Below are positions 5,810 through 14,843 of a DNA stretch of 16,928 nt, in pieces. Under the pieces are notes generated by a model. That model was not told the DNA's origin. It did no database searches and worked only from the letters and a program-made list of their open reading frames with translations. Position 1 is the first letter of the stretch. The number at the start of each line of letters is the position of its first letter. The DNA is taken from NCBI GenBank assembly GCA_017615445.1, contig JAGAAD010000085.1:1-16928 (forward strand), written 5' to 3'. The translations under genes and the position numbers were made by a program. Source of the DNA: Bacteroidales bacterium. Lineage in GTDB: Bacteria; Bacteroidota; Bacteroidia; Bacteroidales; UBA932.

Positions 5810-7792
5810 ATGAAGAAAACACTCATAATAGCGGCGGCCATCGTCGCAATCATAAGCTCATGCTGCGGTCCGAAACCCGCCGGGAACACCGTCGTCTCTC
5901 CGGACGGCAGCCTGAAAGTCACGGTGGACGCGCCGGACGGCATCCTGAGCTATAATGTCGTCAAAGACAACGACACCATAATCGCGAACTCCCGCCTCGG
6001 CTTCGAGCTGATGGGCGGAAACATCCTCGGCATCCACACCGAAGTGCTGGACGTCACGCGCTCGAAGGTGGACGAAGATTGGGAGACCGTCTGGGGCGAA
6101 CAGCGCATCATCAAAGACAAGCACAACGGCGCGATCTTCCACACCGCCTGGCTGGATGTGGAGGTCCGCGTCTTCGACGACGGCTTCGGCTTCCGCTACA
6201 TCTTCCCGGAGAGCCTGGGCAATATCGCAATACGCAATGAACTCACCGAGTTCCGTTTCGCCCGCGAAGACCACATGGCCTGGTGGCTGCCGGAGAACGT
6301 GCCTTACTACGAGTCCTACGCCAACCACACCCAGTTCAAGGACATCGACTGCGCCCACACTCCTTTCACCATCGAGGGCGCGGACGGCCGCTTCTACACC
6401 ATCCACGAAGCAGCCCTGCTGGACTTCGCGAAGATGAACCTGGTCCCCGAGGACGGCCGGACTCTCAAGGCCGCGCTGGTCCCCTGGTCGGACGGAACCG
6501 CCGTCTATGTCAGCGACACCCGCGTGTCCCCCTGGCGCACGATGATAGTCTCGGACCGCACCGGCGGCCTGATCGAATCCCGCTTGATGCTGAACCTCAA
6601 CGAGCCCTGCAAGATCGAGGACACTTCCTGGATCAAGCCAGGCAAGTACATCGGCATATGGTGGATCCTGCACAAGTTCCTTTACACGTGGTACTATGAT
6701 CCGGCGAATCCGGAGGGCCACGGCGCCACCACAGCCCGCACGATGAGCTACATCGACTTCGCTGCAGCGAACAACATCCAGGGTGTGCTGGTGGAGGGCT
6801 GGAACCTCGGCTGGAACGGCGACTGGATGAAGAACCGCAACTTCAGCTTCACCCAGGCCTACCCGGACTACGACTTCGACGCCATAATGAAATACGCCGC
6901 ATCCAAGGGCGTGCAGATGATAATCCATAACGAAACGGCGGCGGATACGGAGAACTATTTCTCTCAGATAGACAGCGCCTACGCCCTCTATCAGCGCTAC
7001 GGCATGCACTACGTCAAGACGGGCAACGTGAACGAGCTGATGGACGGTATCGAAGCGCACGACGGCCAGTACGGAGTGAACAAACTGCACTGGACGGTGG
7101 AAAAAGCGGCCGAGTACCAGATCTGCATAGACGAGCATGAACCCTGCATCCCCACCGGCGTCTGCCGCACCTGGCCTAACCTGATGACGGGCGAAGCCAT
7201 ACGCGGGCAGGAGCACGACGCGTGGGAGGTGGACGGCGGCAACAAGCCCGAGCACCAGACCGTGGTCCCGTTCATCCGCGGTCTCGCCGGCCCCATGGAC
7301 TACACCTTCGGCACCTTCGATTTCTCGAACCCGGTGAATCCGCAGTGCCGCACGCGAACCACGATAGCCAAGCAGCTGGCCGAGTACGTCGTTATCTACA
7401 GCCCGCTGCAGATGGCCAACGACGACCCGTCCGCCTACGAAGGCGTGAAGGCGTTCGATTTCATCCGCGACGTCCCCACTGACTGGGAGCAGACCAAGGT
7501 CCTGGACGCCGTCATCGGCGACTACATCGTCACCGCCCGCCAGCAGCGCGGCGCCAGCGACTGGTTCCTCGGCGCGATCACGGACGAGAACGCCCGCGAG
7601 CTCAGCGTGCCGCTCGACTTCCTCGGCAAGGGCCGCTGGCTGGCTCAGATCTATTCCGACGCGGCCGACGCCTCCTATGAAGACAACCCCACCGCGGTGG
7701 ATTACACCGAGCGCGAGGTCAGCGCGAAAGACGTGCTCGAGCTCAAGCTCGCGACCTCCGGCGGCACGGCAATAAGATTTATCAAGAAATGA
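5810..7792 (+). CDS. GH97 lipoprotein, inverting alpha-glucosidase (SusB) type
   Basis: 660 residues from MKKTLIIAAAIVAI; an in-frame ATG 24 codons earlier lies within the GH89 gene and would destroy the signal peptide. The lipobox IISSC gives Cys18. The three-part GH97 plan is present: N-terminal beta-supersandwich (SPDGSLKVTV onward), a TIM barrel from about residue 280, and a C-terminal beta domain. The glutamates of the calcium-dependent inverting subgroup are all present: HNETAA (Glu375), EHEPCIPTG (Glu444) and RGQEHDAW (Glu468). Their spacing, 69 and 24 residues, equals that of SusB Glu439, Glu508 and Glu532. The expected reaction is hydrolysis of alpha-glucosidic linkages with inversion; linkage preference cannot be read. 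It shares ATGA with the next gene. Confidence 0.93.
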   Translation: MKKTLIIAAAIVAIISSCCGPKPAGNTVVSPDGSLKVTVDAPDGILSYNVVKDNDTIIANSRLGFELMGGNILGIHTEVLDVTRSKVDEDWETVWGEQRIIKDKHNGAIFHTAWLDVEVRVFDDGFGFRYIFPESLGNIAIRNELTEFRFAREDHMAWWLPENVPYYESYANHTQFKDIDCAHTPFTIEGADGRFYTIHEAALLDFAKMNLVPEDGRTLKAALVPWSDGTAVYVSDTRVSPWRTMIVSDRTGGLIESRLMLNLNEPCKIEDTSWIKPGKYIGIWWILHKFLYTWYYDPANPEGHGATTARTMSYIDFAAANNIQGVLVEGWNLGWNGDWMKNRNFSFTQAYPDYDFDAIMKYAASKGVQMIIHNETAADTENYFSQIDSAYALYQRYGMHYVKTGNVNELMDGIEAHDGQYGVNKLHWTVEKAAEYQICIDEHEPCIPTGVCRTWPNLMTGEAIRGQEHDAWEVDGGNKPEHQTVVPFIRGLAGPMDYTFGTFDFSNPVNPQCRTRTTIAKQLAEYVVIYSPLQMANDDPSAYEGVKAFDFIRDVPTDWEQTKVLDAVIGDYIVTARQQRGASDWFLGAITDENARELSVPLDFLGKGRWLAQIYSDAADASYEDNPTAVDYTEREVSAKDVLELKLATSGGTAIRFIKK

Positions 7793-9747
7793 AAAAGTTA
7801 GTCTCGCTCATAGCCCTCATCGCGCTCGCGGCCTTCAGCCTCGGGGCGAGGGATTATGTGGTCAGTTCGCCGGACGGCTCGCTGAAGATCAAAGTAAGCG
7901 ACGGAAAGGCACTGACGTGGAGCGTCAGCAATAACGGCGTCGAAGTCCTGGCCCCCAGCGAGATAGCGCTCGAGGTGAAGAACCACGGCCCGCTCGGCCC
8001 GGGTGCGAAGGGCCACAAGCTCCTCCGCCGGCAGGTGGATGAAAAGCTCACGGCCACCGTACCCACAAAATTCCGAGAGGTCCGCGACCGCTGCAACGAG
8101 ATAACCCTTTGGATGAAGGGTGGCTGGTCCGTGACCTTCAGAGCCTATGACAACGGCGCCGCCTACCGCTTCTCGACCGCGTTCGACGGAGATGTCGAGG
8201 TGCTCGGCGAGACATCCGAATGGAATCTGCCTTCAGGAACGAAGGCCTATTGGGCTAACGAAAAGAATCCGGACTATATCACGCACTGTGAGGCTTTCTT
8301 CAAGGAACGCGTGCTGGATGAAGTGGGCACTGAGACCTATTCTTTCCTTCCGATGAGCGTCAAGACGCCCGAGGGAATCAGAGCCGTCATCACTGAAACC
8401 GACCTTCTGGACTACCCGAACCTGATGCTCCGCAGCGCGGGTGCGGGCGCACTGAAGGCTGAGTTCCCTCACATAATCGACGCCTATGATATGCGCACGG
8501 ACCGGGACGTGACTGTCACCAAACTCGCTGACTGCATCGCCCGCACCAGCGGCACCCGCGCCTATCCTTGGCGCATCCTCTGCGTAGGCTCGGATCGTGA
8601 CCTTTTGGAGAACACCCTCGCCTGGCAGCTCGCTTCGCCCGAAGAGCCCGGCGACTGGAGCTGGCTCAAGCCCGGCAAGATCAGCTGGGAATGGTGGTCC
8701 GCAATCAACGTTTTCGGAGTGGACTTCGAAGCCGGAGTGAACACTGAGACTTACAAATATTTCATCGATTTCGCGGCCAAATATGGTCTGGAATATATTC
8801 TTCTGGACGAAGGCTGGTCCGCTTCGACCTTGAACATAGTCGAATGCCAGCCTAATCTTGACCTTCAGGAGCTTATTGCCTACGGAAAATCCAAGGGCGT
8901 GGGAGTGGTCCTCTGGACGCTCTGGACTCCTATGCTGAAAGACCTGGAGTACATCTTGGACGTCTACGCAGACTGGGGAGTCTCAGGAATCAAGATAGAC
9001 TTCATGCAGATGCAGGACCAGAACATGGTCAACTTCTACGAGAGGGTCGCCCGCGAGTGCGCGAAGCGTCACCTCCTGGTGGATTACCACGGCGCCTACA
9101 AGCCGGCTGGCCTGCAGCGCAAGTACCCCAACGCCATGACCTTCGAGGGCGTGCACGGAATGGAGCACGACAAAGACTCGGCGGACATCAGCCCGGACCA
9201 CGACATGGTCCTGCCGTTCACGCGCATGGTAGCCGGTCCTATGGACTACACTCCGGGAGCGGTGAACAATGCGACCAGGGACGACTACAATCCGCTGTGG
9301 TATCACCCGGTGAGCCAGGGAACGCGCTCGCATCAGGTGGCGCTTTTCGTCGCCTACGAAAGTCCTCTTATGATGCTTTGCGACACACCGTCGAAATACT
9401 ATCAGGCTCCGGAGTACACGGAGTATCTGGCGAAGATTCCGACTGTCTGGGAGAAGACGGTGGCGCAGGAAGCTGTGGCAGGGGAATATCTCATTATCTC
9501 CCGCAAGACCCCGGACGGACGCTGGTATTCTGCCGGTCTGACCAACTGGAAAGGCAGGGAACTGACGCTGGACACCACCTTCCTCGGCGAGGGAGAGTGG
9601 GAGGCGAAGATTCACCGCGACGGTCCCAACGCAAACACCTGGGCGGAGGATTACAAAATTGAAACACTGACTGTCTGCGCCGGCGACAAACTTCCGGTGA
9701 AGATGACCAATGGCGGCGGATGGGTCGCCGAATTCGTTAAAAAATGA
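7789..9747 (+). CDS. GH97 glycosidase, retaining alpha-galactosidase type
   Basis: 652 residues with a Sec signal peptide (MKKLVSLIALIALAAFSLGA, cleavage near residue 20) and no lipobox, so it is periplasmic or released. GH97 architecture is complete. Unlike its neighbour, it carries the retaining-subgroup nucleophile in GIKIDFMQMQDQ (Asp404) and an acid/base in VHGMEHDK (Glu459). The spacing of 55 residues equals Asp415 and Glu470 of the characterised Bacteroides alpha-galactosidase BtGH97b. It lacks the extra base glutamates of the inverting type: the corresponding stretch reads VDYHGAYKPAG. Predicted role is release of terminal alpha-galactose; other alpha-linked sugars in the same configuration are possible. 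It overlaps both neighbours by 4 bp (ATGA), so translation is coupled through three genes. Confidence 0.92.
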   Translation: MKKLVSLIALIALAAFSLGARDYVVSSPDGSLKIKVSDGKALTWSVSNNGVEVLAPSEIALEVKNHGPLGPGAKGHKLLRRQVDEKLTATVPTKFREVRDRCNEITLWMKGGWSVTFRAYDNGAAYRFSTAFDGDVEVLGETSEWNLPSGTKAYWANEKNPDYITHCEAFFKERVLDEVGTETYSFLPMSVKTPEGIRAVITETDLLDYPNLMLRSAGAGALKAEFPHIIDAYDMRTDRDVTVTKLADCIARTSGTRAYPWRILCVGSDRDLLENTLAWQLASPEEPGDWSWLKPGKISWEWWSAINVFGVDFEAGVNTETYKYFIDFAAKYGLEYILLDEGWSASTLNIVECQPNLDLQELIAYGKSKGVGVVLWTLWTPMLKDLEYILDVYADWGVSGIKIDFMQMQDQNMVNFYERVARECAKRHLLVDYHGAYKPAGLQRKYPNAMTFEGVHGMEHDKDSADISPDHDMVLPFTRMVAGPMDYTPGAVNNATRDDYNPLWYHPVSQGTRSHQVALFVAYESPLMMLCDTPSKYYQAPEYTEYLAKIPTVWEKTVAQEAVAGEYLIISRKTPDGRWYSAGLTNWKGRELTLDTTFLGEGEWEAKIHRDGPNANTWAEDYKIETLTVCAGDKLPVKMTNGGGWVAEFVKK

Positions 9748-12700
9748 TGAAAAAATTATTTTTCACCCTTGCTGCACTGCTTGCAGGCGCACAATTGTTC
9801 GCTTCCACATTCGTGGTGAGCGGCCACGTCTATGACCAGGCCGGCAAGCCGATTCAGGACGTGAAGGTGACAGACGGCTTCAAGTTCGTCCGCACCAACC
9901 ATCGCGGAGCCTACGAAATAGACGTCCACGACGACGCCCAGTTCGTCTATCTGACTATCCCTGCAGGCTATGAGGCGCCCGAATGGCATGGCGCCCCGCT
10001 CTTCTACCGCGAGCTTGTCCGCGAGGGAAAAGGCCAGACAGCAGACTTCAATCTGGTGCGCACCGGACTCGATGAGACCAGGCACATGTTCGTGGTCTGG
10101 GCGGATGTTCAGGTCTACGAAGAGCAGGAGATAGACTTCGTCAGGCAGGCGGCGGCGGATGCGGCGCAGGTCGCAGACGAAGCGGGCGTGCCCGCTTTCG
10201 GTGTGTCCTGCGGCGACATAGCCGGCGACTGGTGGAGCGGAATGACTGTGGACATTCAGAAAGCCACAGCCGAGGCCGGCTTCCCCTTCTTCACCCTGAT
10301 GGGAAACCACGACTACCGCGGCGATGCGAAGACCAACGAAGAGTCCAAGAAGTTCTACACGGACCTCTTCGGACCCACCTATTATTCCTTCGACAAAGGC
10401 AAGGTGCACTACATAGTGATGGACGACGTGTTCAACTACACCCGTCACTACATAGGCTATATGGACAAGCATCAGCTTGAGTGGATAAAGAACGATCTCG
10501 CAGATGTGGCGGAAGGCAGTCTGGTGGTTTTATTCTGCCATATCCCCACCTACAGCTGGGAAGCGGTAGAGGGCAGATGGAAAGACGAGCGCTTCAACGA
10601 CATCCTCACCAACCGTCAGGCCCTGTATGACATCCTGAAGCCCTATAATGCGCACATCTGCTCGGCCCACAAGCATTTCGCGGAGAACTATGAGATAGCT
10701 CCAAACCTCATGGAGCACAACCATGCACCGCTCAGCGGCCTCTTCTGGCAGGCGATGCTAGCATCGGACGGAGTGCCGTGGGGCTACTACGTCTACGAAG
10801 TGGACGGCTCTGACCTGAAATGGTATTTCAAACCTGTCGGTCTCTCGAAGGACCACCAGTTCTATGCCTACAGAGTCGGCGAGGATCCGGAGAAGCGAGA
10901 CTGCATAGTGGCCAATGTCTGGAACTACGACAGCAAGTGGAAGGTGGAGTGGAGCGAGAACGGAACGCCGCGCGGCGCGATGGAGCGCTACACCGGCCAC
11001 GACCGCACCATCATGAAGGACATCCGCGACCGCCGCGAGAAGGAGTACAAGTGGAAGTATCTGGACGAGGCTAACACTGTGCACCTCTTCTGCGCGAAGC
11101 CGGAAAGTCCGGACTCTTATGTGGAGATTACGGTGACGGACCGCTTCGGCAATGTCTCGAAATGGAACAACTCCCGCGAGATCTACAAGACAGAAAACTA
11201 CACCTGGAATTCGGATAACATAGTGGAAGGCTATGTGGATGCGAAGGCGCAGGCGGTGCAGAAGCACCCCGAATTCGGCACCTTCAAAGGCGCCAGCCGT
11301 CTGGAGACTTATCTCTACGACCTGGCGATCCACGAGCTGACTCTCGACAAGGAGAAGGACGGAACCTACCGCACCGGCCAGTACTGGGCGGGAGTCTGGA
11401 CCCGCGACATGTCCTACAGCGCGATTCTCTCGCTGGCCCATGTGGATCCCGAGGCCATGAAGGCCTGCCTCCTCCGCAAGGTGGACAAGAAGAACCGCAT
11501 AATCCAGGACACCGGCACGGGCGGATCGTGGCCTTGCTCCACCGACCGCGAGGTGTGGGCCGCCGCCGCATGGGAAATCTACCTCGAGACCGGCGATGCC
11601 GCCTGGCTCAGGCAGGTCTACCACATCATCCGCCGCAGCCTGGACGCGGACCGTGTGACCGCGTTTAATCCTGTCACCGGCCTCTATCGCGGCGAGTCGT
11701 CGTTTATCGACTGGCGTCAGCAGAGCTACCCGAGTTGGATGCAGCCCGTGGACATAGCCGAGAGCGAATGCCTCGGCACTAACGCCGTCTTCTATCGCGC
11801 GCTGGACGTGCTGGCGAAGATGGCCGAGAAACTGAACCACAAGAGCGACGCGAAGAAGTACGCCGCCCAGGCGGAAGAGCTCAAGCGCGCGATCAACTCC
11901 TACTTCTGGATGGAGGACAAGGGCTATTATGCGCAGTACATCTACGGCCGCAACGCCCGCGTTCTCAGCCCGCGCAGCGAGACCCTCGGCGAGAGCCTCT
12001 GCATCCTCTGGGACATCGCCGATTCGAGCAGGACGGCCGCGATCCTGGAGAAGATGCCGCTTGCGCCTTACGGCCCGGCAGTCTTCTCGCCCCAGATCGC
12101 GGCGCGCGACAGCGCCTACCACAACAACGGCATATGGCCCTTCGTGACCTCGTTCTACGGGCTGGCGGCCGCCAAGGCGGGGAACCGCTCCGCGCTGCTG
12201 CACGCCCTCGGTTCCAACGCGCGCGCGGCCGCCGTCTTCGGCTCGAACATGGAGAATTTCGTGGCCACGGACGGCAGCACCAGGACGGCGCTCGATTCGC
12301 CGCGTCAGCTGTGGAGCATAGCCGGTTACATAGGCCTCACCCGCGGCGCGCTGCTCGGCATCAGCTACTCCCCGGACGGCATCAGGTTCGCGCCTGTGGT
12401 GCCCGCCTCCATGGAGGGAGCCCGCACGCTCAGCGGCCTGAAATATCGCGGCATGACGCTCAACGTCAGTGTGGTGGGCGAAGGCTCGATAATCGAGAGC
12501 TTCAAGCTGGACGGCGAGCCGGCCGAACCGTTCGTGCCGAACACCCTCACTGGCGAGCATAGCGTGGAGATCACGATGGCCAGCGACTATTACGCGGCGC
12601 CGGACAAGGTCACGATCCTGCCCGTGCAGTTCGACATAGACTTCCCGCGCACCCGCATCGAGGGCACCACGCTCAGGTGGGCTCCGGTGGAAGGCGCAGC

Positions 12701-13223
12701 CAGCTACACTGTCCTGCAGGACGGTGTCGCCGTGGCCGAGACGGCCTCCAATTCGTTCGAGCTCAAAGAGGCGGGCGAGTACGGGGTGATCGCCAGCACG
12801 GTCGGGGGAATCCGCTCGTTTATGAGCGAGCCGCTCCGCTATGGGCTGAACGACATCTCGATTCCGTGCGAGGCGAAGCTCGGCTCGAGGCGCGGTTCGC
12901 AGCTGAAGGTGGTCCTCATCACCCCCACCAGCGGCACCTACTGGCTGGACTTCAAGTACTCCAATGGCAACGGCGACCTGACCACCCACCAGAAGTGCGC
13001 GACCCGCGCGCTCTATGTGGACGGCAAGAAGGTGGATTCGATAGTGATGCCGCAGAGGGGCACGGATTGGGAAGAGACCGGTTGGACCAATAGCGTCAAG
13101 ATAGACCTGACCTCCGGCGAGCACTCTTTCGAACTGAAATACCTGGACGAGAACGTCAATATGGACATAGACACAGACACGGCGATAGTCCGCTCACTCA
13201 GATTATCATACAAAAATCAATAA
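9744..13223 (+). CDS. Fusion: calcineurin-like phosphoesterase + six-hairpin glycosidase + CBM-like domain
   Basis: 1159 residues, exported (signal peptide MMKKLFFTLAALLAGAQLFA). In order: an N-terminal Ig-like domain ending its first repeat in VKVTDG (about 22-105); a calcineurin-like metallophosphoesterase (about 110-365) with WADVQ (Asp121), CGDIAGD (Asp158), GNHD (187-190), FCHIP (His266) and AHKH (His309, His311); its usual C-terminal beta domain (about 370-475); an (alpha/alpha)6 six-hairpin glycosidase (about 490-885) with VWTRDMSYS (Asp555), QDTGTGGSWP, ESSFIDWRQQSYPSW (Asp656) and NGIWPF; a glycosidase C-cap; an Fn3-like domain (about 955-1030); and a CBM35/CBM6-like beta-sandwich (about 1040-1155). 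The first metal motif is D-x-Q, not D-x-H. Substrates are unknown. No stop or shift occurs at the domain junction. It overlaps the GH97 gene by 4 bp; a second ATG three bases on could also serve as start. Confidence 0.85.
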   Translation: MMKKLFFTLAALLAGAQLFASTFVVSGHVYDQAGKPIQDVKVTDGFKFVRTNHRGAYEIDVHDDAQFVYLTIPAGYEAPEWHGAPLFYRELVREGKGQTADFNLVRTGLDETRHMFVVWADVQVYEEQEIDFVRQAAADAAQVADEAGVPAFGVSCGDIAGDWWSGMTVDIQKATAEAGFPFFTLMGNHDYRGDAKTNEESKKFYTDLFGPTYYSFDKGKVHYIVMDDVFNYTRHYIGYMDKHQLEWIKNDLADVAEGSLVVLFCHIPTYSWEAVEGRWKDERFNDILTNRQALYDILKPYNAHICSAHKHFAENYEIAPNLMEHNHAPLSGLFWQAMLASDGVPWGYYVYEVDGSDLKWYFKPVGLSKDHQFYAYRVGEDPEKRDCIVANVWNYDSKWKVEWSENGTPRGAMERYTGHDRTIMKDIRDRREKEYKWKYLDEANTVHLFCAKPESPDSYVEITVTDRFGNVSKWNNSREIYKTENYTWNSDNIVEGYVDAKAQAVQKHPEFGTFKGASRLETYLYDLAIHELTLDKEKDGTYRTGQYWAGVWTRDMSYSAILSLAHVDPEAMKACLLRKVDKKNRIIQDTGTGGSWPCSTDREVWAAAAWEIYLETGDAAWLRQVYHIIRRSLDADRVTAFNPVTGLYRGESSFIDWRQQSYPSWMQPVDIAESECLGTNAVFYRALDVLAKMAEKLNHKSDAKKYAAQAEELKRAINSYFWMEDKGYYAQYIYGRNARVLSPRSETLGESLCILWDIADSSRTAAILEKMPLAPYGPAVFSPQIAARDSAYHNNGIWPFVTSFYGLAAAKAGNRSALLHALGSNARAAAVFGSNMENFVATDGSTRTALDSPRQLWSIAGYIGLTRGALLGISYSPDGIRFAPVVPASMEGARTLSGLKYRGMTLNVSVVGEGSIIESFKLDGEPAEPFVPNTLTGEHSVEITMASDYYAAPDKVTILPVQFDIDFPRTRIEGTTLRWAPVEGAASYTVLQDGVAVAETASNSFELKEAGEYGVIASTVGGIRSFMSEPLRYGLNDISIPCEAKLGSRRGSQLKVVLITPTSGTYWLDFKYSNGNGDLTTHQKCATRALYVDGKKVDSIVMPQRGTDWEETGWTNSVKIDLTSGEHSFELKYLDENVNMDIDTDTAIVRSLRLSYKNQ

Positions 13224-13228
13224 GCACT

Positions 13229-14023
13229 ATGAAGGTTATCATCAAATCGTCAAGCAAAGAGGGCTCGCTCTGGGCAGCCCACCACATCGCAGCTAAGATC
13301 AACGAGAAGAAGGCCCGCACTTCCGAGCCGTTCGTAATCGGCCTCTGCACGGGTTCCACCCCGATTGAGACCTACGCCGAACTCATCAGGATGGTGAAGG
13401 CTGGGGAAGTCTCCTTCAAGAACGTCATCTCGTTCAATATGGACGAGTATGTCGGACTTCCGGAGAACCACCCCGAGAGCTACCACTCCTTCATGCACAA
13501 GTATCTCTTCGATCAGATCGACGAACCCGCGGAGAACATCCACATCCTCAACGGCAACGCTCCGGACCTGGACGCCGAGTGCGCCGCTTATGAGAAGGCT
13601 ATCGCAGCCGCAGGCGGATTCGACCTCTTCCTCGGAGGCATCGGCGAAGACGGCCACATCGCCTTCAACGAGCCGTTCTCCCCGCTCTCGTCTCACACCC
13701 GCGTGGTCACTCTCACCGAGGACACCCGCATCGTGAACAGCCGCTTCTTCGGAGGCGACATGAACCAGGTGCCCAAGCAGGCCCTGTCCGTGGGTGTCGC
13801 CACCGTCACCGGCGCCCGCGAAGTGGTGATTCTGGCCTTCGGCCCGAAGAAAGCCCGCGCCATCAAGGACGCGGTCGAGGGACCTTACAGCCATATGTGC
13901 ACCGTCTCTGCTCTGCAGACCCACGAGAATGGCATTATCGTGGCCGACGAGGCCTCGGTGGGCGAGCTGAAGGTGAATTCCTACAAGTATTTCAAGGCTG
14001 TGGAAGCAGCGGAAAAGCTCTAG
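13229..14023 (+). CDS. nagB: Glucosamine-6-phosphate deaminase
   Basis: 264 residues, aligning end to end with E. coli NagB (266). It converts glucosamine-6-phosphate to fructose-6-phosphate and ammonia in the cytoplasm, the step that brings GlcNAc or glucosamine into glycolysis. Catalytic residues fall at the same numbers as in E. coli: Asp72 in FNMDEYVGLP, and Asp141, His143 and Glu148 in GIGEDGHIAFNEP. Of the E. coli allosteric GlcNAc-6-P site, Ser151, Arg158 and Tyr254 are present, but Ser152 is Pro and Lys160 is Val, so allosteric control may differ. No signal peptide. It starts 5 bases after the fusion gene's TAA with no Shine-Dalgarno, in the same operon as the exported alpha-GlcNAc-ase that could supply its substrate. 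No nagA-type deacetylase gene is seen in the window. Confidence 0.95.
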   Translation: MKVIIKSSSKEGSLWAAHHIAAKINEKKARTSEPFVIGLCTGSTPIETYAELIRMVKAGEVSFKNVISFNMDEYVGLPENHPESYHSFMHKYLFDQIDEPAENIHILNGNAPDLDAECAAYEKAIAAAGGFDLFLGGIGEDGHIAFNEPFSPLSSHTRVVTLTEDTRIVNSRFFGGDMNQVPKQALSVGVATVTGAREVVILAFGPKKARAIKDAVEGPYSHMCTVSALQTHENGIIVADEASVGELKVNSYKYFKAVEAAEKL

Positions 14024-14027
14024 CGTT

Positions 14028-14843
14028 ATGAAGAAGATTCTTATTTGCGCACTTGCGGTTTTGTGTGCCATCCCGCTTTCCGCTCGCGGAAGGGGACCGG
14101 TGGCAATAGTCGCGCACCGCGGCTACTGGCAGTGTGAGGCCGGCGGCAATTCTCACAATTCCATCGCTTCTCTTAAGGCCGCGCAGGACGCCGGCTTCTG
14201 GGGCAGCGAGTTCGACGTGAACATGACCAAAGACGGCGAGATGATGGTTTTCCACGACGACGCTGTCGCGGGAATGAAGTTCATCGAGCACGATGCAGCC
14301 GAGTTTGCCGAGGTCAAGCTGCCGAACGGCGAGAAGATCCCCACCCTCGCCGAGTATCTCAAGCAGTTCAAGAAGAACAAGAAATGCCGTCTGGTGTTCG
14401 AGCTTAAGCCGCATCCGGCCGAGTTCGAGGAGGTGGCGGTGGACAAGAGCATCGCCGCTCTCAAGGCTGCCGGTCTGTTCAATCCCAAGCAGGTGATCTT
14501 CATCTCGTTCTCCATGAACGAGTGCAAGATGTTCGTGCAGAAATGCCCCGGTTTCATCGTCCAGTATCTCGGCTCGGACAACAATCCGGATGTGTTCTTC
14601 GAGAACGGAGTGAACGGAGTGGACACCTATTTCGGAACGCTTTATCAGCAGCCGGACTGGTACACCAAAGCCCGCAGCCACGGCATGAGCGTGAACGTGT
14701 GGACTGTTGATAAAAAAGAAGACATGCGCAAGATGATTGAGGCCGGTGTGGACTACATCACCACCAACCGTCCCGAAGATCTTCGCGATCTCCTCAAGGA
14801 AATGAAGGTTAAGGAACTCAAAGCAGGAAAGAATTTTAAATAA
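14028..14843 (+). CDS. Exported glycerophosphodiester phosphodiesterase family protein
   Basis: 271 residues with a Sec signal peptide (MKKILICALAVLCAIPLSA). The GDPD TIM-barrel signature is complete: AHRGYW (His30, Arg31), SEFDVNMTKDG (Glu61, Asp63) and MVFHDD (His76), followed by FELKP and the C-terminal VNVWTVDKKEDM and GVDYITTNRPEDL motifs. Family members hydrolyse glycerophosphodiesters to glycerol-3-phosphate and an alcohol; GlpQ-type enzymes also attack glycerol-phosphate polymers such as teichoic acids. Length is usual for a single-domain GDPD. It lies 4 bases after nagB and shares the A of TAATG with the next gene, so it belongs to the operon although it acts outside the cytoplasm. 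Its presence beside a second phosphoesterase domain suggests that the target glycan, or a lipid attached to it, contains phosphodiesters. The specific substrate is not determined. Confidence 0.88.
   Translation: MKKILICALAVLCAIPLSARGRGPVAIVAHRGYWQCEAGGNSHNSIASLKAAQDAGFWGSEFDVNMTKDGEMMVFHDDAVAGMKFIEHDAAEFAEVKLPNGEKIPTLAEYLKQFKKNKKCRLVFELKPHPAEFEEVAVDKSIAALKAAGLFNPKQVIFISFSMNECKMFVQKCPGFIVQYLGSDNNPDVFFENGVNGVDTYFGTLYQQPDWYTKARSHGMSVNVWTVDKKEDMRKMIEAGVDYITTNRPEDLRDLLKEMKVKELKAGKNFK

Noticed and set aside
11170..11230. Frameshift or assembly join creating the phosphoesterase/glycosidase fusion
   Set aside because: The frame is continuous through the junction with normal codon usage, and both sides keep the expected domain ends and starts, so I treat the fusion as real.
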